Assembly: GCA_900542035.1 (NCBI GenBank)
Contig: UQMJ01000026.1
Coordinates: forward strand, 1-40,468
DNA: 40,468 nt
Reading direction: 5' to 3'
From: an uncultured Clostridium sp.
GTDB taxonomy: Bacteria > Bacillota > Clostridia > Lachnospirales > Lachnospiraceae
A program made the translations under genes and the position numbers. Positions 6,021-12,365 of this stretch are shown in pieces; position 1 is the first letter of the stretch; each line of letters begins with the position of its first letter. The notes under the pieces were generated by a model. It saw only the letters and a program-made list of their open reading frames with translations, was not told the DNA's origin and searched no databases.

Positions 6021-6597
6021 GGTGTTTCCTCCAGTTCTGCTCATACATCTGCATCATCCTTTTCAGTTCTTCTTCCGGCAGCGTTTCAATCCCCTGCTCC
6101 TTACATTCCGACACCAGGCCGTCAATCAGCTCACTCATTTCTGCGGTATTGTAAGTGCTGGAACCTCGAAGCATGACATAAGTCCGGTACATCTTTCCGT
6201 CCACACCTGTTTTTACCTGGGAAGTTGGACGGATATGATAGGTCTCTGCTTCATCTGCCTTCCTGGTTCCGGATTCGCTGTCTGGAAGCACCAGAAAAAC
6301 CATCTGCCCGTCAATAATCTCCGGTTGTCCATATCGCCGCAAAAGAATATTATGCAGATGCGGCTTGGACAGATTTAATACTTTGGCCAGCTTTGTCACA
6401 AGCACCCAGTAATATGCATTGGCGTCCAGGCTGCGCTTTCTCTTATATTCCTTTACTGAAAATACCAGTCTTTCATTCTTTCGCAGATCGTCCCATTCTC
6501 CTCCTATGTCATCCCTGTCGCATTGCACCGTCATTTCCATCCTGCGCGAGTCCACATCAATTCGCAGACCTCCCACAAACCTTCCTGTAAATTCCAT
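6004..6597 (-). CDS. NinB-like recombination protein
   Basis: This 197-aa protein has an N-terminal beta-rich part (MEFTGRFVGGLRIDVDSRRM, VQCDRDD) and the signature KRKRSLDANAYYWVLVTKLA near residue 52, resembling the RRSLxQNxxxW motif of lambda NinB/Orf. NinB-type proteins bind single-stranded DNA and help a phage annealing protein load. The gene lies directly after the Rad52-like gene and before HNH-like and resolvase genes, so the four form a recombination module. The start follows GGAGAGG. Assignment is by motif and context only. Confidence 0.55.
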   Translation of the reverse strand: MEFTGRFVGGLRIDVDSRRMEMTVQCDRDDIGGEWDDLRKNERLVFSVKEYKRKRSLDANAYYWVLVTKLAKVLNLSKPHLHNILLRRYGQPEIIDGQMVFLVLPDSESGTRKADEAETYHIRPTSQVKTGVDGKMYRTYVMLRGSSTYNTAEMSELIDGLVSECKEQGIETLPEEELKRMMQMYEQNWRKHHEETV

Positions 6598-6603
6598 AAG
6601 CGG

Positions 6604-7389
6604 TTACCTCTCCGGCGTATTCCATGGCAGTTCCCCATCTGCATCATCATCTGGAGGAATCGTTGCCGGATCCAGTGGCTTATCCGGTTTACCTTTCAAA
6701 ATATCTATCGCTTCATCAAACTGGGTAATCGTCATTTCTCTGATATCATCCAGACCGTACTGTCTCAGAACGTCTTTTATACCGATTCCGGTACGCTGTA
6801 ATTGGATGTATATCGCATTAGCGTGTTCCGGTTTGATTCGTTTCGGTTCATCCGGCGCAGGATGAGAAGGTTCTGGAACATCCTTGCCCAGTGCGTACAC
6901 CGTCCGGTTTTTACATTTGATTTCTAATGCATTAATACTCCCATTTTCCCCATATCCAATCTGACTTACATAGAATTTATCTCTGCAGTTATACTTTGCT
7001 TTTCCATTGTAAGTTGTTTCTTCGATGCTGCATTGTCCAGCTGGAATCCAGATGAACGGGGCGGTATACAATTCCCGCCCGATTCCCCAGTTAAAACAAG
7101 CCCGTTTGAAAGAGTCAGAAGCAAGCCCCTTCTCCTTTTCTGCATTACTCTCTGTACCAGTATCCTCTTTTTCAACCCACTGTTCCTTTTCATAATCCCA
7201 GATGGATACAATACAGTTGGCATTATCTCTAGTATGACGCCGCTGCCAGTTCTCCGGACCAACTGTCTCGTCCAGAATGTTCATATCACAGCGGGCGTCC
7301 TTGTAGAGCAGAAGGGATACCCCTTTTTTTGTTACAGTTGCTAACCGGCAGTCAATCTCATCAGCCCTCAGCGTCCGAAATTTCTTCAT
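6604..7389 (-). CDS. Rad52-like single-strand annealing protein
   Basis: In this 261-aa protein residues 1-150 fit a Rad52-type fold: ILDETVGPENWQRRHTRDNA, then EKEKGLASDSFKRACFNWGI, which parallels the Rad52 motif ending TDALKRALRxFGxALG. The C-terminal third (after about residue 175) is Pro/Lys-rich followed by a small helical domain (VLRQYGLDDIREMTITQFDE), probably for protein contacts. Such proteins anneal complementary strands in phage recombination. Start ATG at 7387-7389 follows GGAGGGACG. Its 5' end overlaps the HD gene by 29 bases. Confidence 0.65.
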   Translation of the reverse strand: MKKFRTLRADEIDCRLATVTKKGVSLLLYKDARCDMNILDETVGPENWQRRHTRDNANCIVSIWDYEKEQWVEKEDTGTESNAEKEKGLASDSFKRACFNWGIGRELYTAPFIWIPAGQCSIEETTYNGKAKYNCRDKFYVSQIGYGENGSINALEIKCKNRTVYALGKDVPEPSHPAPDEPKRIKPEHANAIYIQLQRTGIGIKDVLRQYGLDDIREMTITQFDEAIDILKGKPDKPLDPATIPPDDDADGELPWNTPER

Positions 7390-7984
7390 CCTTTCGTCCC
7401 TCCGCTTCTACAACGTGAGAGGCCCACATATCCGCCATATGTAACAGCAGATACAGTGGCGTCTCTTTCCCTGGAATCTGATAACGGAACGTCCCGTACA
7501 TACCGTTGTGCATCAGAATCGCCCAGCTCTCATCCTCGGTCAATTCAATATACTTTGAAGCTATCTGGATAGAGCGGATTTCATGATCCATACGTCTTAG
7601 TTCCGGATTGCTCACAAACGGCTTGTCCTCTGAACGGACCGGTTCCGGATTGGGATTCGCCTTCGTTGCCCTTCCCTTCTTATAATTTGGAATATAACAG
7701 GACTTTCCAAACTGTCCGGCCTTTCCTAAGTCATGCAGCAGCGCCGTAATGATAACAGCATCCATATCAATCTCCGGATAGAGAAGACCTGCCAGCTTCT
7801 CAGCTAATACGCATACGTTTAAACTGTGTTCGGCCAGTCCTCCCTCTTTTGCAAGGTGGTATCTGGTGCTGCATGGCGCTTCATAAAATCCGATGTTTCT
7901 CATGCAATCAAGCAGCTTACCCATTCCATCTCTTCCTGTGTTTAAAAGTTTTCTCTCTATCTCTGCTCTGATTTCCTTACACAC
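7361..7984 (-). CDS. Phage HD-domain phosphohydrolase
   Basis: HD-superfamily residues are clear: EHSLN (first His), LLHDLGKAGQFG (the HD pair), later MDHEIRSIQIASKY and ILMHNGMYG (His) and HMADMWASHVVEAEGR (final Asp). I place the start at the GTG at 7982-7984, nine bases after GGAGG and overlapping the stop of the upstream gene, giving 207 aa; ATG at about 8009 is the alternative. The layout resembles HD phosphohydrolases related to YhaM that act on nucleotides or RNA ends. The substrate is unknown. It sits just before the annealing protein in the early operon. Confidence 0.7.
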   Translation of the reverse strand: MCKEIRAEIERKLLNTGRDGMGKLLDCMRNIGFYEAPCSTRYHLAKEGGLAEHSLNVCVLAEKLAGLLYPEIDMDAVIITALLHDLGKAGQFGKSCYIPNYKKGRATKANPNPEPVRSEDKPFVSNPELRRMDHEIRSIQIASKYIELTEDESWAILMHNGMYGTFRYQIPGKETPLYLLLHMADMWASHVVEAEGRKDEEISDAEG

Positions 7985-8156
7985 CTGCCAGTTCCTCCAT
8001 TCTGATTCCATACTGACCGTCTTTTCCAAGCGACAGTATTTCTGCGACAGCCTTCGTTTTCCGGCTTCTACGCTCAATTCCTTCCCTGCACTCATCGCAA
8101 AGGCTGCCTTCGTTTGGATCCAGATAGCAGCCGCATGAATCACAACGGTACATCAT
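7977..8156 (-). CDS. Small zinc-ribbon phage protein, 59 aa
   Basis: The ATG at 8154-8156 sits nine bases after GGAGG. The product begins MYRCDSCGCYLDPNEGSLCD followed by ECREGIERR, giving two CxxC pairs (a single zinc ribbon) and then a basic helical tail. It overlaps both neighbours. Such one-knuckle proteins are frequent in phage early operons; no specific function can be assigned. Confidence 0.65.
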   Translation of the reverse strand: MMYRCDSCGCYLDPNEGSLCDECREGIERRSRKTKAVAEILSLGKDGQYGIRMEELAGV

Positions 8157-8328
8157 CGTCTTCATCCTCCTTAATCCAATTGCCCGAATAAAACCACTCT
8201 ACCAACATTTTCCGAAAATCCTCCTGGTCCTGGATTGTCCCATGCAGGCATCTCTCCAGGGCATAATCATATGCTACATCTTCGGGTACTACGTGGCCTT
8301 CCTCTGGTCCGAATCCTACGTAGTTCAT
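8140..8328 (-). CDS. Small phage protein, 62 aa
   Basis: The start ATG at 8326-8328 overlaps the upstream stop as ATGA, and GGGAG precedes it. The product begins MNYVGFGPEEGHVVPEDVAY and contains FRKMLVEWFYSGNWI, ending in an acidic tail (KEDEDDDVPL). No recognised domain. Acidic tails of this kind occur in DNA-mimic and anti-defence proteins, but nothing further supports that here. Confidence 0.6.
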   Translation of the reverse strand: MNYVGFGPEEGHVVPEDVAYDYALERCLHGTIQDQEDFRKMLVEWFYSGNWIKEDEDDDVPL

Positions 8329-8630
8329 ACCAGCCGCTCCCTTTCTTCTTCCAGCCAGTCTGCCATCTCTGAAAGGGATATTTCCTTGTAAAAAGGCTTT
8401 CTGTGTACTGGGGCTTTTTTGGTTACGTGAAATTTTCCGGCTCTCCATCCATCCTCGTAAAAATCTATCTCAATTACCCCTACATGACCTGAAAAAATCA
8501 AAAATACGGCCGGATGCGGCTCTTCGCTTTCCTGCAATCCGTTAATATCTAATACAGCATCCAGAATCCGGTGGATATCTCTTCTGGCCTGTCTTTTGGC
8601 CTGTGCAATTTTCCTTTTACGGTTATTCAT
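8325..8630 (-). CDS. Phage protein of unknown function, 101 aa
   Basis: The ATG at 8628-8630 follows GGAGGATTGAC. The N-terminus is strongly basic (MNNRKRKIAQAKRQARRDIH), the centre is beta-rich (PAVFLIFSGHVGVIEIDFYE) and the C-terminus is a helix (EISLSEMADWLEEERERLV). It overlaps the next gene as ATGA. A nucleic-acid-contacting N-terminus is plausible. Family not recognised. Confidence 0.6.
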   Translation of the reverse strand: MNNRKRKIAQAKRQARRDIHRILDAVLDINGLQESEEPHPAVFLIFSGHVGVIEIDFYEDGWRAGKFHVTKKAPVHRKPFYKEISLSEMADWLEEERERLV

Positions 8631-8632
8631 TG

Positions 8633-8956
8633 TCAATCCTCCATTATCTTCTGCATCTTCTCTGCTAATCCCTGGGGAAGTCCTGCTAATTCCTCTGCAA
8701 TATGGCTGTGCAAAATTCCTTTCAGCGCTGCCAGGTTAATAATACATTCCATCCGGTTTAGAGATGCTTCTCTGACCGTATCCGCAGCAAGTTTCGCCAA
8801 AGCGATAGTAACGTCTCTCGCATTTGCTTCGCCAAATGCAACCCCTGATGCAGCGACTATGTCTTCATCACTGTTTATAATCACAGTGCCCGCGAAGAAC
8901 TCTCCTTCTCGCTCAAAAACTTTCTTTCCATCCTGTACTACTATTACTTTTACCAT
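8633..8956 (-). CDS. Phage protein of unknown function, 107 aa
   Basis: The ATG at 8954-8956 is preceded by AGGAGGAAAAG. Two beta hairpins (MVKVIVVQDGKKVFEREGEF, FAGTVIINSDEDIVAASGVA) lead into a long helical C-terminus (ANARDVTIALAKLAADTVRE, HIAEELAGLPQGLAEKMQKI). No catalytic motif. It runs in the same direction as its neighbours in the early operon. Confidence 0.58.
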   Translation of the reverse strand: MVKVIVVQDGKKVFEREGEFFAGTVIINSDEDIVAASGVAFGEANARDVTIALAKLAADTVREASLNRMECIINLAALKGILHSHIAEELAGLPQGLAEKMQKIMED

Positions 8957-9042
8957 TGACTTTTCCTCCTGTTCCCCTCTATAATGAGGGTGTAATTGTT
9001 TTTTTATTTTGGCCTGTCCGGCGGCTATCCGGCAGGCCTTTT

Positions 9043-9225
9043 CTAGCGCATCAAGAAATCCAGCATTACGCCGAACATATAGATATTCGCGCACAGCATG
9101 GCCAGATTCAGCGCTACTGTCCAGCCAAGGGCACTGTGCTTCTCGGCCAGTCTGCCACGCAGCCGGCCGTTCTCCCGAAGCACGTCCTCGTATGTCGGCT
9201 CTTCTGGGTCATAGATCTGTTGCAT
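9043..9225 (-). CDS. Small single-pass membrane protein, 60 aa
   Basis: The ATG at 9223-9225 follows GAGGAGG. The product has a short acidic N-terminus (MQQIYDPEEPTYEDVLRENG), a basic stretch (RLRGRLAEKHSAL) and one hydrophobic segment of about 25 residues (VALNLAMLCANIYMFGVMLD) ending in Arg. This suggests a cytoplasmic N-terminus with one membrane helix. A superinfection-exclusion or membrane-anchor role is possible, but no family is recognised. Confidence 0.6.
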   Translation of the reverse strand: MQQIYDPEEPTYEDVLRENGRLRGRLAEKHSALGWTVALNLAMLCANIYMFGVMLDFLMR

Positions 9226-9520
9226 CTGAAACACCTCCTCTCCACACATATCCAGTAAGTTCCCAAAACAATTTAGGACTTATATAGAAATTGCGTCTTG
9301 CTCCGCTACCCTCTACTGGTTTCATTACTCCGATAGGCAGCCATCCATCTTCAATCCCCTGTCTTATGTAACAGACATCCTTTCCCATTACTCTAGCAGC
9401 CACACTTACCGGAACGCCGCCTTCACCAAATTCAGGCATCGCCGCTTGAGTTGTAAGCATACGGCAGATGTGTGCTGCTATCTCTTTTGCTTCGGTTAAA
9501 TCTTTAATCGTTTCCGTCAT
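9209..9520 (-). CDS. Excisionase-like helix-turn-helix protein, 103 aa
   Basis: The ATG at 9518-9520 has GGAGGTGAGAG before it. The centre, VPVSVAARVMGKDVCYIRQG then IEDGWLPIG, reads as a MerR/excisionase-type winged HTH, followed by a wing (RRNFYISPKLFWELTGY). It is the second gene of the leftward operon after the Cro-like gene. Excision or early regulation is likely from fold and position, but not shown. Confidence 0.6.
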   Translation of the reverse strand: MTETIKDLTEAKEIAAHICRMLTTQAAMPEFGEGGVPVSVAARVMGKDVCYIRQGIEDGWLPIGVMKPVEGSGARRNFYISPKLFWELTGYVWRGGVSDATDL

Positions 9521-9532
9521 TCCTCTCACCTC

Positions 9533-9754
9533 CTACTCTATTTGTCCCTTTTCGTGACATTCAGCGTCAAAAAAAATCTTCTGTACAGTGGTCCCATAAT
9601 ACTTTGCTAATTTTACTTTTATAGAATCTCTTGGAATCCTCTGTTCTGTCTCATACATTCCAAGTGTAGAAGTTGCAATTCCAATAGCTTTTGCGACCTC
9701 TGACTGACTTTTGTTACCACGAAGTTTGGCAAGATTTTTTCCGTAAGACCCCAT
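9533..9754 (-). CDS. Cro-like repressor, HTH_3 family
   Basis: This 73-aa protein starts at the ATG at 9752-9754, which follows GAAGGTGGAAG; an earlier start would overlap an operator. It is almost entirely one HTH_3 domain: KSQSEVAKAIGIATSTLGMY then ETEQRIPRDSIKVKLAKYYG. As first gene of the leftward operon, transcribed from a promoter flanked by the operators at 9774-9837, it should act like Cro and shut off the CI promoter during lytic growth. Confidence 0.75.
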   Translation of the reverse strand: MGSYGKNLAKLRGNKSQSEVAKAIGIATSTLGMYETEQRIPRDSIKVKLAKYYGTTVQKIFFDAECHEKGQIE

Positions 9755-9773
9755 TTCTTCCACCTTCTTTCTA

Positions 9774-9870
9774 GTCACTATTCGTGACTCTCTTATCCTA
9801 TCACAACCTCACATATCTGTCAACCACATTTTGTGACATTTTTGTGTTTACTTTTATCACATTTTGTGAT
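9774..9870. promoter_or_regulatory. Lysogeny switch: three 15-bp operators RYCAC-N5-GTGAY
   Basis: Inverted repeats GTCAC-TATTC-GTGAC at 9774-9788, ACCAC-ATTTT-GTGAC at 9823-9837 and ATCAC-ATTTT-GTGAT at 9856-9870 share half-sites and spacing. They lie between the divergent cro-like and CI-like genes. The first sits just downstream of the leftward -10, the second abuts the leftward -35, and the third fills the spacer of the rightward promoter. Confidence 0.75.
9795..9823 (-). promoter_or_regulatory. Leftward early (PR-like) promoter
   Basis: On the minus strand TTGACA (9818-9823) is separated by 17 bp from TAGGAT (9795-9800). It would start RNA at about 9788, right at the first operator, and drives the cro-like gene and the early operon. 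Confidence 0.7.
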
Positions 9871-9875
9871 AACAT
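9847..9875 (+). promoter_or_regulatory. CI maintenance promoter
   Basis: TTTACT (9847-9852), 17-bp spacer, TAACAT (9870-9875). The operator at 9856-9870 covers the spacer and touches the -10, so a repressor bound there would block this promoter. Confidence 0.55.
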
Positions 9876-9896
9876 ACACTTATAGGAGGTAACACA

Positions 9897-10295
9897 ATGG
9901 GAAATTTTCAAAATATATTTAAAAGATTGCGTTCTTCAAGTGGATTAACTCAAGTAGAGATGGCCGAAAAGCTCGGAATCTCAAGAAGTACCATAGGAAT
10001 GTATGAAACAGGTGCCAGAGAACCTGATTTCGAAACATTAGAAAAAATCGCAGACTTTTTCAACGTTGACACAGATTATCTGTTGGGAAGAACTGAGCAA
10101 ACCACCCTATTACCAGAAACAGTTGGGCATTACTATCTCAATAATGAGGCACGCGAACTTGCCCAGTTTATGTTTGAGAATCCTGAGTACAAGGTTTTGT
10201 TTGATGCTTCCAGAAAGGTAAAAAAAGAAGATATTGCATTTGTCAAGGAAATGATTGACCGTGTAAGGGGTGATGATAATGACACCGGATGTTAA
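9897..10295 (+). CDS. CI-like phage repressor, HTH_3
   Basis: This 132-aa protein starts at the ATG at 9897, seven bases after AGGAGG. Residues 6-62 form a Xre/HTH_3 domain (LTQVEMAEKLGISRSTIGMY, then DFETLEKIADFFNVDTDYLL). The rest is a helical tail with no LexA-type peptidase residues, so induction is unlikely to go through RecA-stimulated self-cleavage. The ImmA-like gene overlaps its 3' end, matching the ImmR/ImmA arrangement of ICEBs1 in which a metallopeptidase destroys the repressor. Confidence 0.8.
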   Translation: MGNFQNIFKRLRSSSGLTQVEMAEKLGISRSTIGMYETGAREPDFETLEKIADFFNVDTDYLLGRTEQTTLLPETVGHYYLNNEARELAQFMFENPEYKVLFDASRKVKKEDIAFVKEMIDRVRGDDNDTGC

Positions 10296-10500
10296 TACAA
10301 TAGAAGCAGCTTTGCCAACTACTATTCCAGCCTATGTAGTTGCGAATCCGGATGCATCTTTTACCATCGTACTAAACAGTCGAATGACCTTTGAACGCCG
10401 GATGCAGTCTTATCGTCACGAACTATTTCACATTCAAAATGGCGATTATGAAAGGAGATCTGCTGATTTAGTAGAACTTCATGCACATGGGATAACTTAA
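10279..10500 (+). CDS. Short ImmA/IrrE-like metallopeptidase
   Basis: In this protein of about 73 aa the active-site helix YRHELFHIQNGDYE carries HExxH (HELFH). ImmA-type proteins usually have 120-170 residues and a third metal ligand further on; this one ends soon after the HExxH helix, so it is a minimal member. The start is either ATG 10273 or ATG 10279; both overlap the repressor gene by under 25 bases. It probably cleaves the CI-like repressor to trigger induction, by analogy with ICEBs1 ImmA. Confidence 0.68.
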   Translation: MTPDVNTIEAALPTTIPAYVVANPDASFTIVLNSRMTFERRMQSYRHELFHIQNGDYERRSADLVELHAHGIT

Positions 10501-10522
10501 TTTGTATATAGGGGAGACGGGT

Positions 10523-11515
10523 ATGAAAATATTTAAAATCATCGGAATCTTCATGTTTGGAAGCTTGGCATTTGTTGGTATCACTCAACGCAATGTGCCT
10601 GGGGGAGAAAATAACATTTATATGGGTGTCATTTGCTTGTTTCTAGCTTTACTGATTTTCTTCTCTCTTAGAAAAAAAGAAAATACTTCTGACAAAAGCG
10701 AAAATCTTCTTCCGCACCAAATTCCGCAGCCATCTGCTGATACGGAAGAAGTAATTCCTATGGAGCAAAAAGATAATTATAGCGACTCCAAAATAGAACA
10801 TATCAGCAATGTCAGAACCTTATCATTATTTTTAAGATGGTGTAAAAAACACACGTACATCTTACCCTCAGAACAATACCCTGCCTATATGAATTATAGC
10901 TGGGAGATAAAAAATCCAATGCAGTTTCACAAGCAGTTAATCCAGGAAGGCTATCTGATTGAAATGGATTTGGAACAAAAAATTAAGCACTTAAAGGTCG
11001 CTGATTTAAAAAATATTTTAAGAGAACAGAAACTGCCGGTAAGCGGGAAGAAACAAGAATTGGTTAACCGCATATTGGAACGCGCGGACTTAACGTCAAT
11101 TGAATTGCTTGACAAAAATCAAAACGAATACTATTTATCCCCGAAAGCGTTTGAATTTTTGTCAAAATGTGATGATGTCATTTCTCTGGAATGTGGACGT
11201 TTCGATATAGATTGTTATGAAAGGGATGGGGTAGAAAAATATCAAGTTTTATCTGCGCTGGATACTCGAACCTGTGAATCTTGCGGAAAATTAGATGGGA
11301 AAATATTTCTTGTGGAAAATGCTGTTATAGGAATAACTTTTCCGCCATTCCATCCACTGTGTCGGTGTACGACGGTCCCGTATTATGATGACATGCCCGC
11401 CGAGGATTTAACTAGAGCAGCCAGAGACCCAGAAACAGGGAAAACCTATGAAGTGCCGGCAGATATGACGTGGGAAGAGTGGAAAGAAAAATACAATAAT
11501 CCTAACAATACTTGA
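10523..11515 (+). CDS. Membrane-anchored SAP domain protein with MuF/SPP1 gp7-like C-terminal domain
   Basis: This 330-aa protein starts at the ATG at 10523 after GGGGAGACGGG. Residues about 3-55 hold two membrane segments (IFKIIGIFMFGSLAFVGI; YMGVICLFLALLIFFSL). A polar linker follows, then a SAP DNA-binding motif (LKVADLKNILREQKLPVSGK) at about 156-190, and a C-terminal domain with LDTRTCESCGKLDGKIF and PPFHPLCRCTTVPYY, the Cys/His pattern of the phage minor-head (Mu F, SPP1 gp7) family. Here the domain lies in the lysogeny arm, not with head genes, and is joined to a membrane anchor. It could act at the envelope on incoming DNA or heads, for example in superinfection exclusion; that is inference. 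Confidence 0.65.
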   Translation: MKIFKIIGIFMFGSLAFVGITQRNVPGGENNIYMGVICLFLALLIFFSLRKKENTSDKSENLLPHQIPQPSADTEEVIPMEQKDNYSDSKIEHISNVRTLSLFLRWCKKHTYILPSEQYPAYMNYSWEIKNPMQFHKQLIQEGYLIEMDLEQKIKHLKVADLKNILREQKLPVSGKKQELVNRILERADLTSIELLDKNQNEYYLSPKAFEFLSKCDDVISLECGRFDIDCYERDGVEKYQVLSALDTRTCESCGKLDGKIFLVENAVIGITFPPFHPLCRCTTVPYYDDMPAEDLTRAARDPETGKTYEVPADMTWEEWKEKYNNPNNT

Positions 11516-11527
11516 AAAGTTCTAAAA

Positions 11528-11546
11528 AAAACGCCATAGGCGTTTT
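11528..11546 (+). terminator. Terminator after the SAP/MuF-like gene
   Basis: AAAACGCC-ATA-GGCGTTTT hairpin with flanking A and T runs, 12 bp past the stop codon. It may work in both directions. Confidence 0.72.
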
Positions 11547-11580
11547 AATAAAAATCAAAAGAAAAGAGGAGGGTTTTATT

Positions 11581-12030
11581 ATGGCATTTGGAATGAAAGG
11601 TATTCTGCAAGGAGGATTAGGTGGAAACTACAGTGAGGTATCTGCCGAAGAACTTAGCAAAGAGTATGGAATGTATCTTATGGACAATGAAACCATTACC
11701 ATGGGATTTAAACTTGTCAGGGATGCTCTAATATTTACAGATAAGCGCATCATTCTAACTGACAAACAAGGAGCTACTGGAACTAAAATGAGCGTAACAT
11801 CCATCAATCTGTTTTCTATTATTGATGTAAGGATGGAAACCTCTGGTTTTGGATTTGATGATAGTGAACTAACATTTACTTATATTAGTTCTCCAGAATT
11901 GAGAGGACATCACGTAACCTATGCATCCCACAAATTGGAATTTCCAAAAAAGTATAATGTCCAAGCTTTGTACAAAATACTACAAGAACTTGCCTATAAT
12001 AATTGTTTAAAAATCAATAATCTGATTTAA
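11581..12030 (+). CDS. Bacterial PH-domain protein
   Basis: This 149-aa protein starts at the ATG at 11581 after GAGGAGGG. Most of it matches the bacterial PH fold (bPH_1-like): ETITMGFKLVRDALIFTDKR then IILTDKQG, with the FTDKRIIL strand typical of the family, followed by MSVTSINLFSIIDVRMETSG and a C-terminal helix. There is no membrane segment. Such proteins occur as accessory genes in prophages and some defence loci, but their job is unknown. It has its own ribosome site and lies after a terminator, so it may have a separate promoter. Confidence 0.65.
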   Translation: MAFGMKGILQGGLGGNYSEVSAEELSKEYGMYLMDNETITMGFKLVRDALIFTDKRIILTDKQGATGTKMSVTSINLFSIIDVRMETSGFGFDDSELTFTYISSPELRGHHVTYASHKLEFPKKYNVQALYKILQELAYNNCLKINNLI

Positions 12031-12038
12031 TTTTTTCA

Positions 12039-12059
12039 GCCCCTGCACACCGCAGGGGC
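12039..12059. terminator. Hairpin downstream of the PH-domain gene
   Basis: GCCCCTGC (12039-12046) pairs with GCAGGGGC (12052-12059) across a 5-nt loop, nine bases after the stop codon. The stem is strong, but a T run follows on neither strand, so its efficiency as a terminator is uncertain. Confidence 0.45.
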
Positions 12060-12147
12060 CTACCTTGACAATATAATATACTTACCCAGAGGACTGTTGG
12101 GGCGTTATGTCAGTCGCCGGACGCTATGCGAAAGGAGGCTGGTGCTG

Positions 12148-12235
12148 ATGGTTACATACTCTGGATTTATTTCAGTTTGTAATTATGCTTTGTGCTGTGA
12201 TAACTCTTGTTGCTTATTTTACACACAAAAAATAG
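12148..12235 (+). pseudogene. Type I holin-like/Fst-TxpA-like toxin, frame broken
   Basis: An ATG at 12148 follows AAAGGAGG and reads MVTYSG before leaving the toxin frame. In the +1 frame the DNA encodes LDLFQFVIMLCAVITLVAYF followed by THKK and a TAG at 12233-12235. Removing one G at about 12163-12164 would join the two as MVTYSDLFQFVIML...THKK, a complete 28-residue peptide with one membrane helix and a Lys tail, the standard form of these toxins. The upstream frame is closed by TGA, so no alternative start rescues it. Either the toxin is dead or the extra G is a sequencing error. Confidence 0.68.
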
Positions 12236-12325
12236 CGCCCTCGTCCTGGTAAGATAAGGCACTATTTTTTGTAAAACCTGTTTTGCCGGCGGTCAGGTGT
12301 ACGCTGACCAACAGCCCTCTTGTTA
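12225..12325 (-). ncRNA. Antisense antitoxin RNA of the type I locus
   Basis: A consensus promoter at 12331-12359 would start a leftward RNA at about 12324. It contains a GGTCAG...CTGACC hairpin (about 12290-12310) and ends at a shared terminator whose arms AAAAAATAG-C-GCC (12227-12239) and GGC-A-CTATTTTTT (12258-12270) overlap the toxin stop codon. The roughly 100-nt RNA converges on the toxin mRNA and overlaps its 3' end, as in par/Fst and TxpA/RatA systems. Confidence 0.6.
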
Positions 12326-12330
12326 AGTAT

Positions 12331-12359
12331 ATTATATGCCAAACTAAATTATTTGTCAA
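12331..12359 (-). promoter_or_regulatory. Antitoxin RNA promoter (sigma-A consensus)
   Basis: On the minus strand TTGACA (12354-12359) and TATAAT (12331-12336) are separated by exactly 17 bp. Both hexamers are perfect matches to the sigma-A consensus. Confidence 0.85.
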
Positions 12360-12365
12360 ATGTGA

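Larger units (their letters stand above)
12072..12336. repeat. Inverted 29-bp repeats flanking the type I toxin locus
   Basis: Positions 12072-12100 and the reverse complement of 12308-12336 agree at 26 of 29 bases. Each begins TATAATATACTTA and ends CTGTTGG. In the right copy TATAAT is the -10 of a full promoter. In the left copy no matching -35 is present at 17 bp. Confidence 0.72.
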
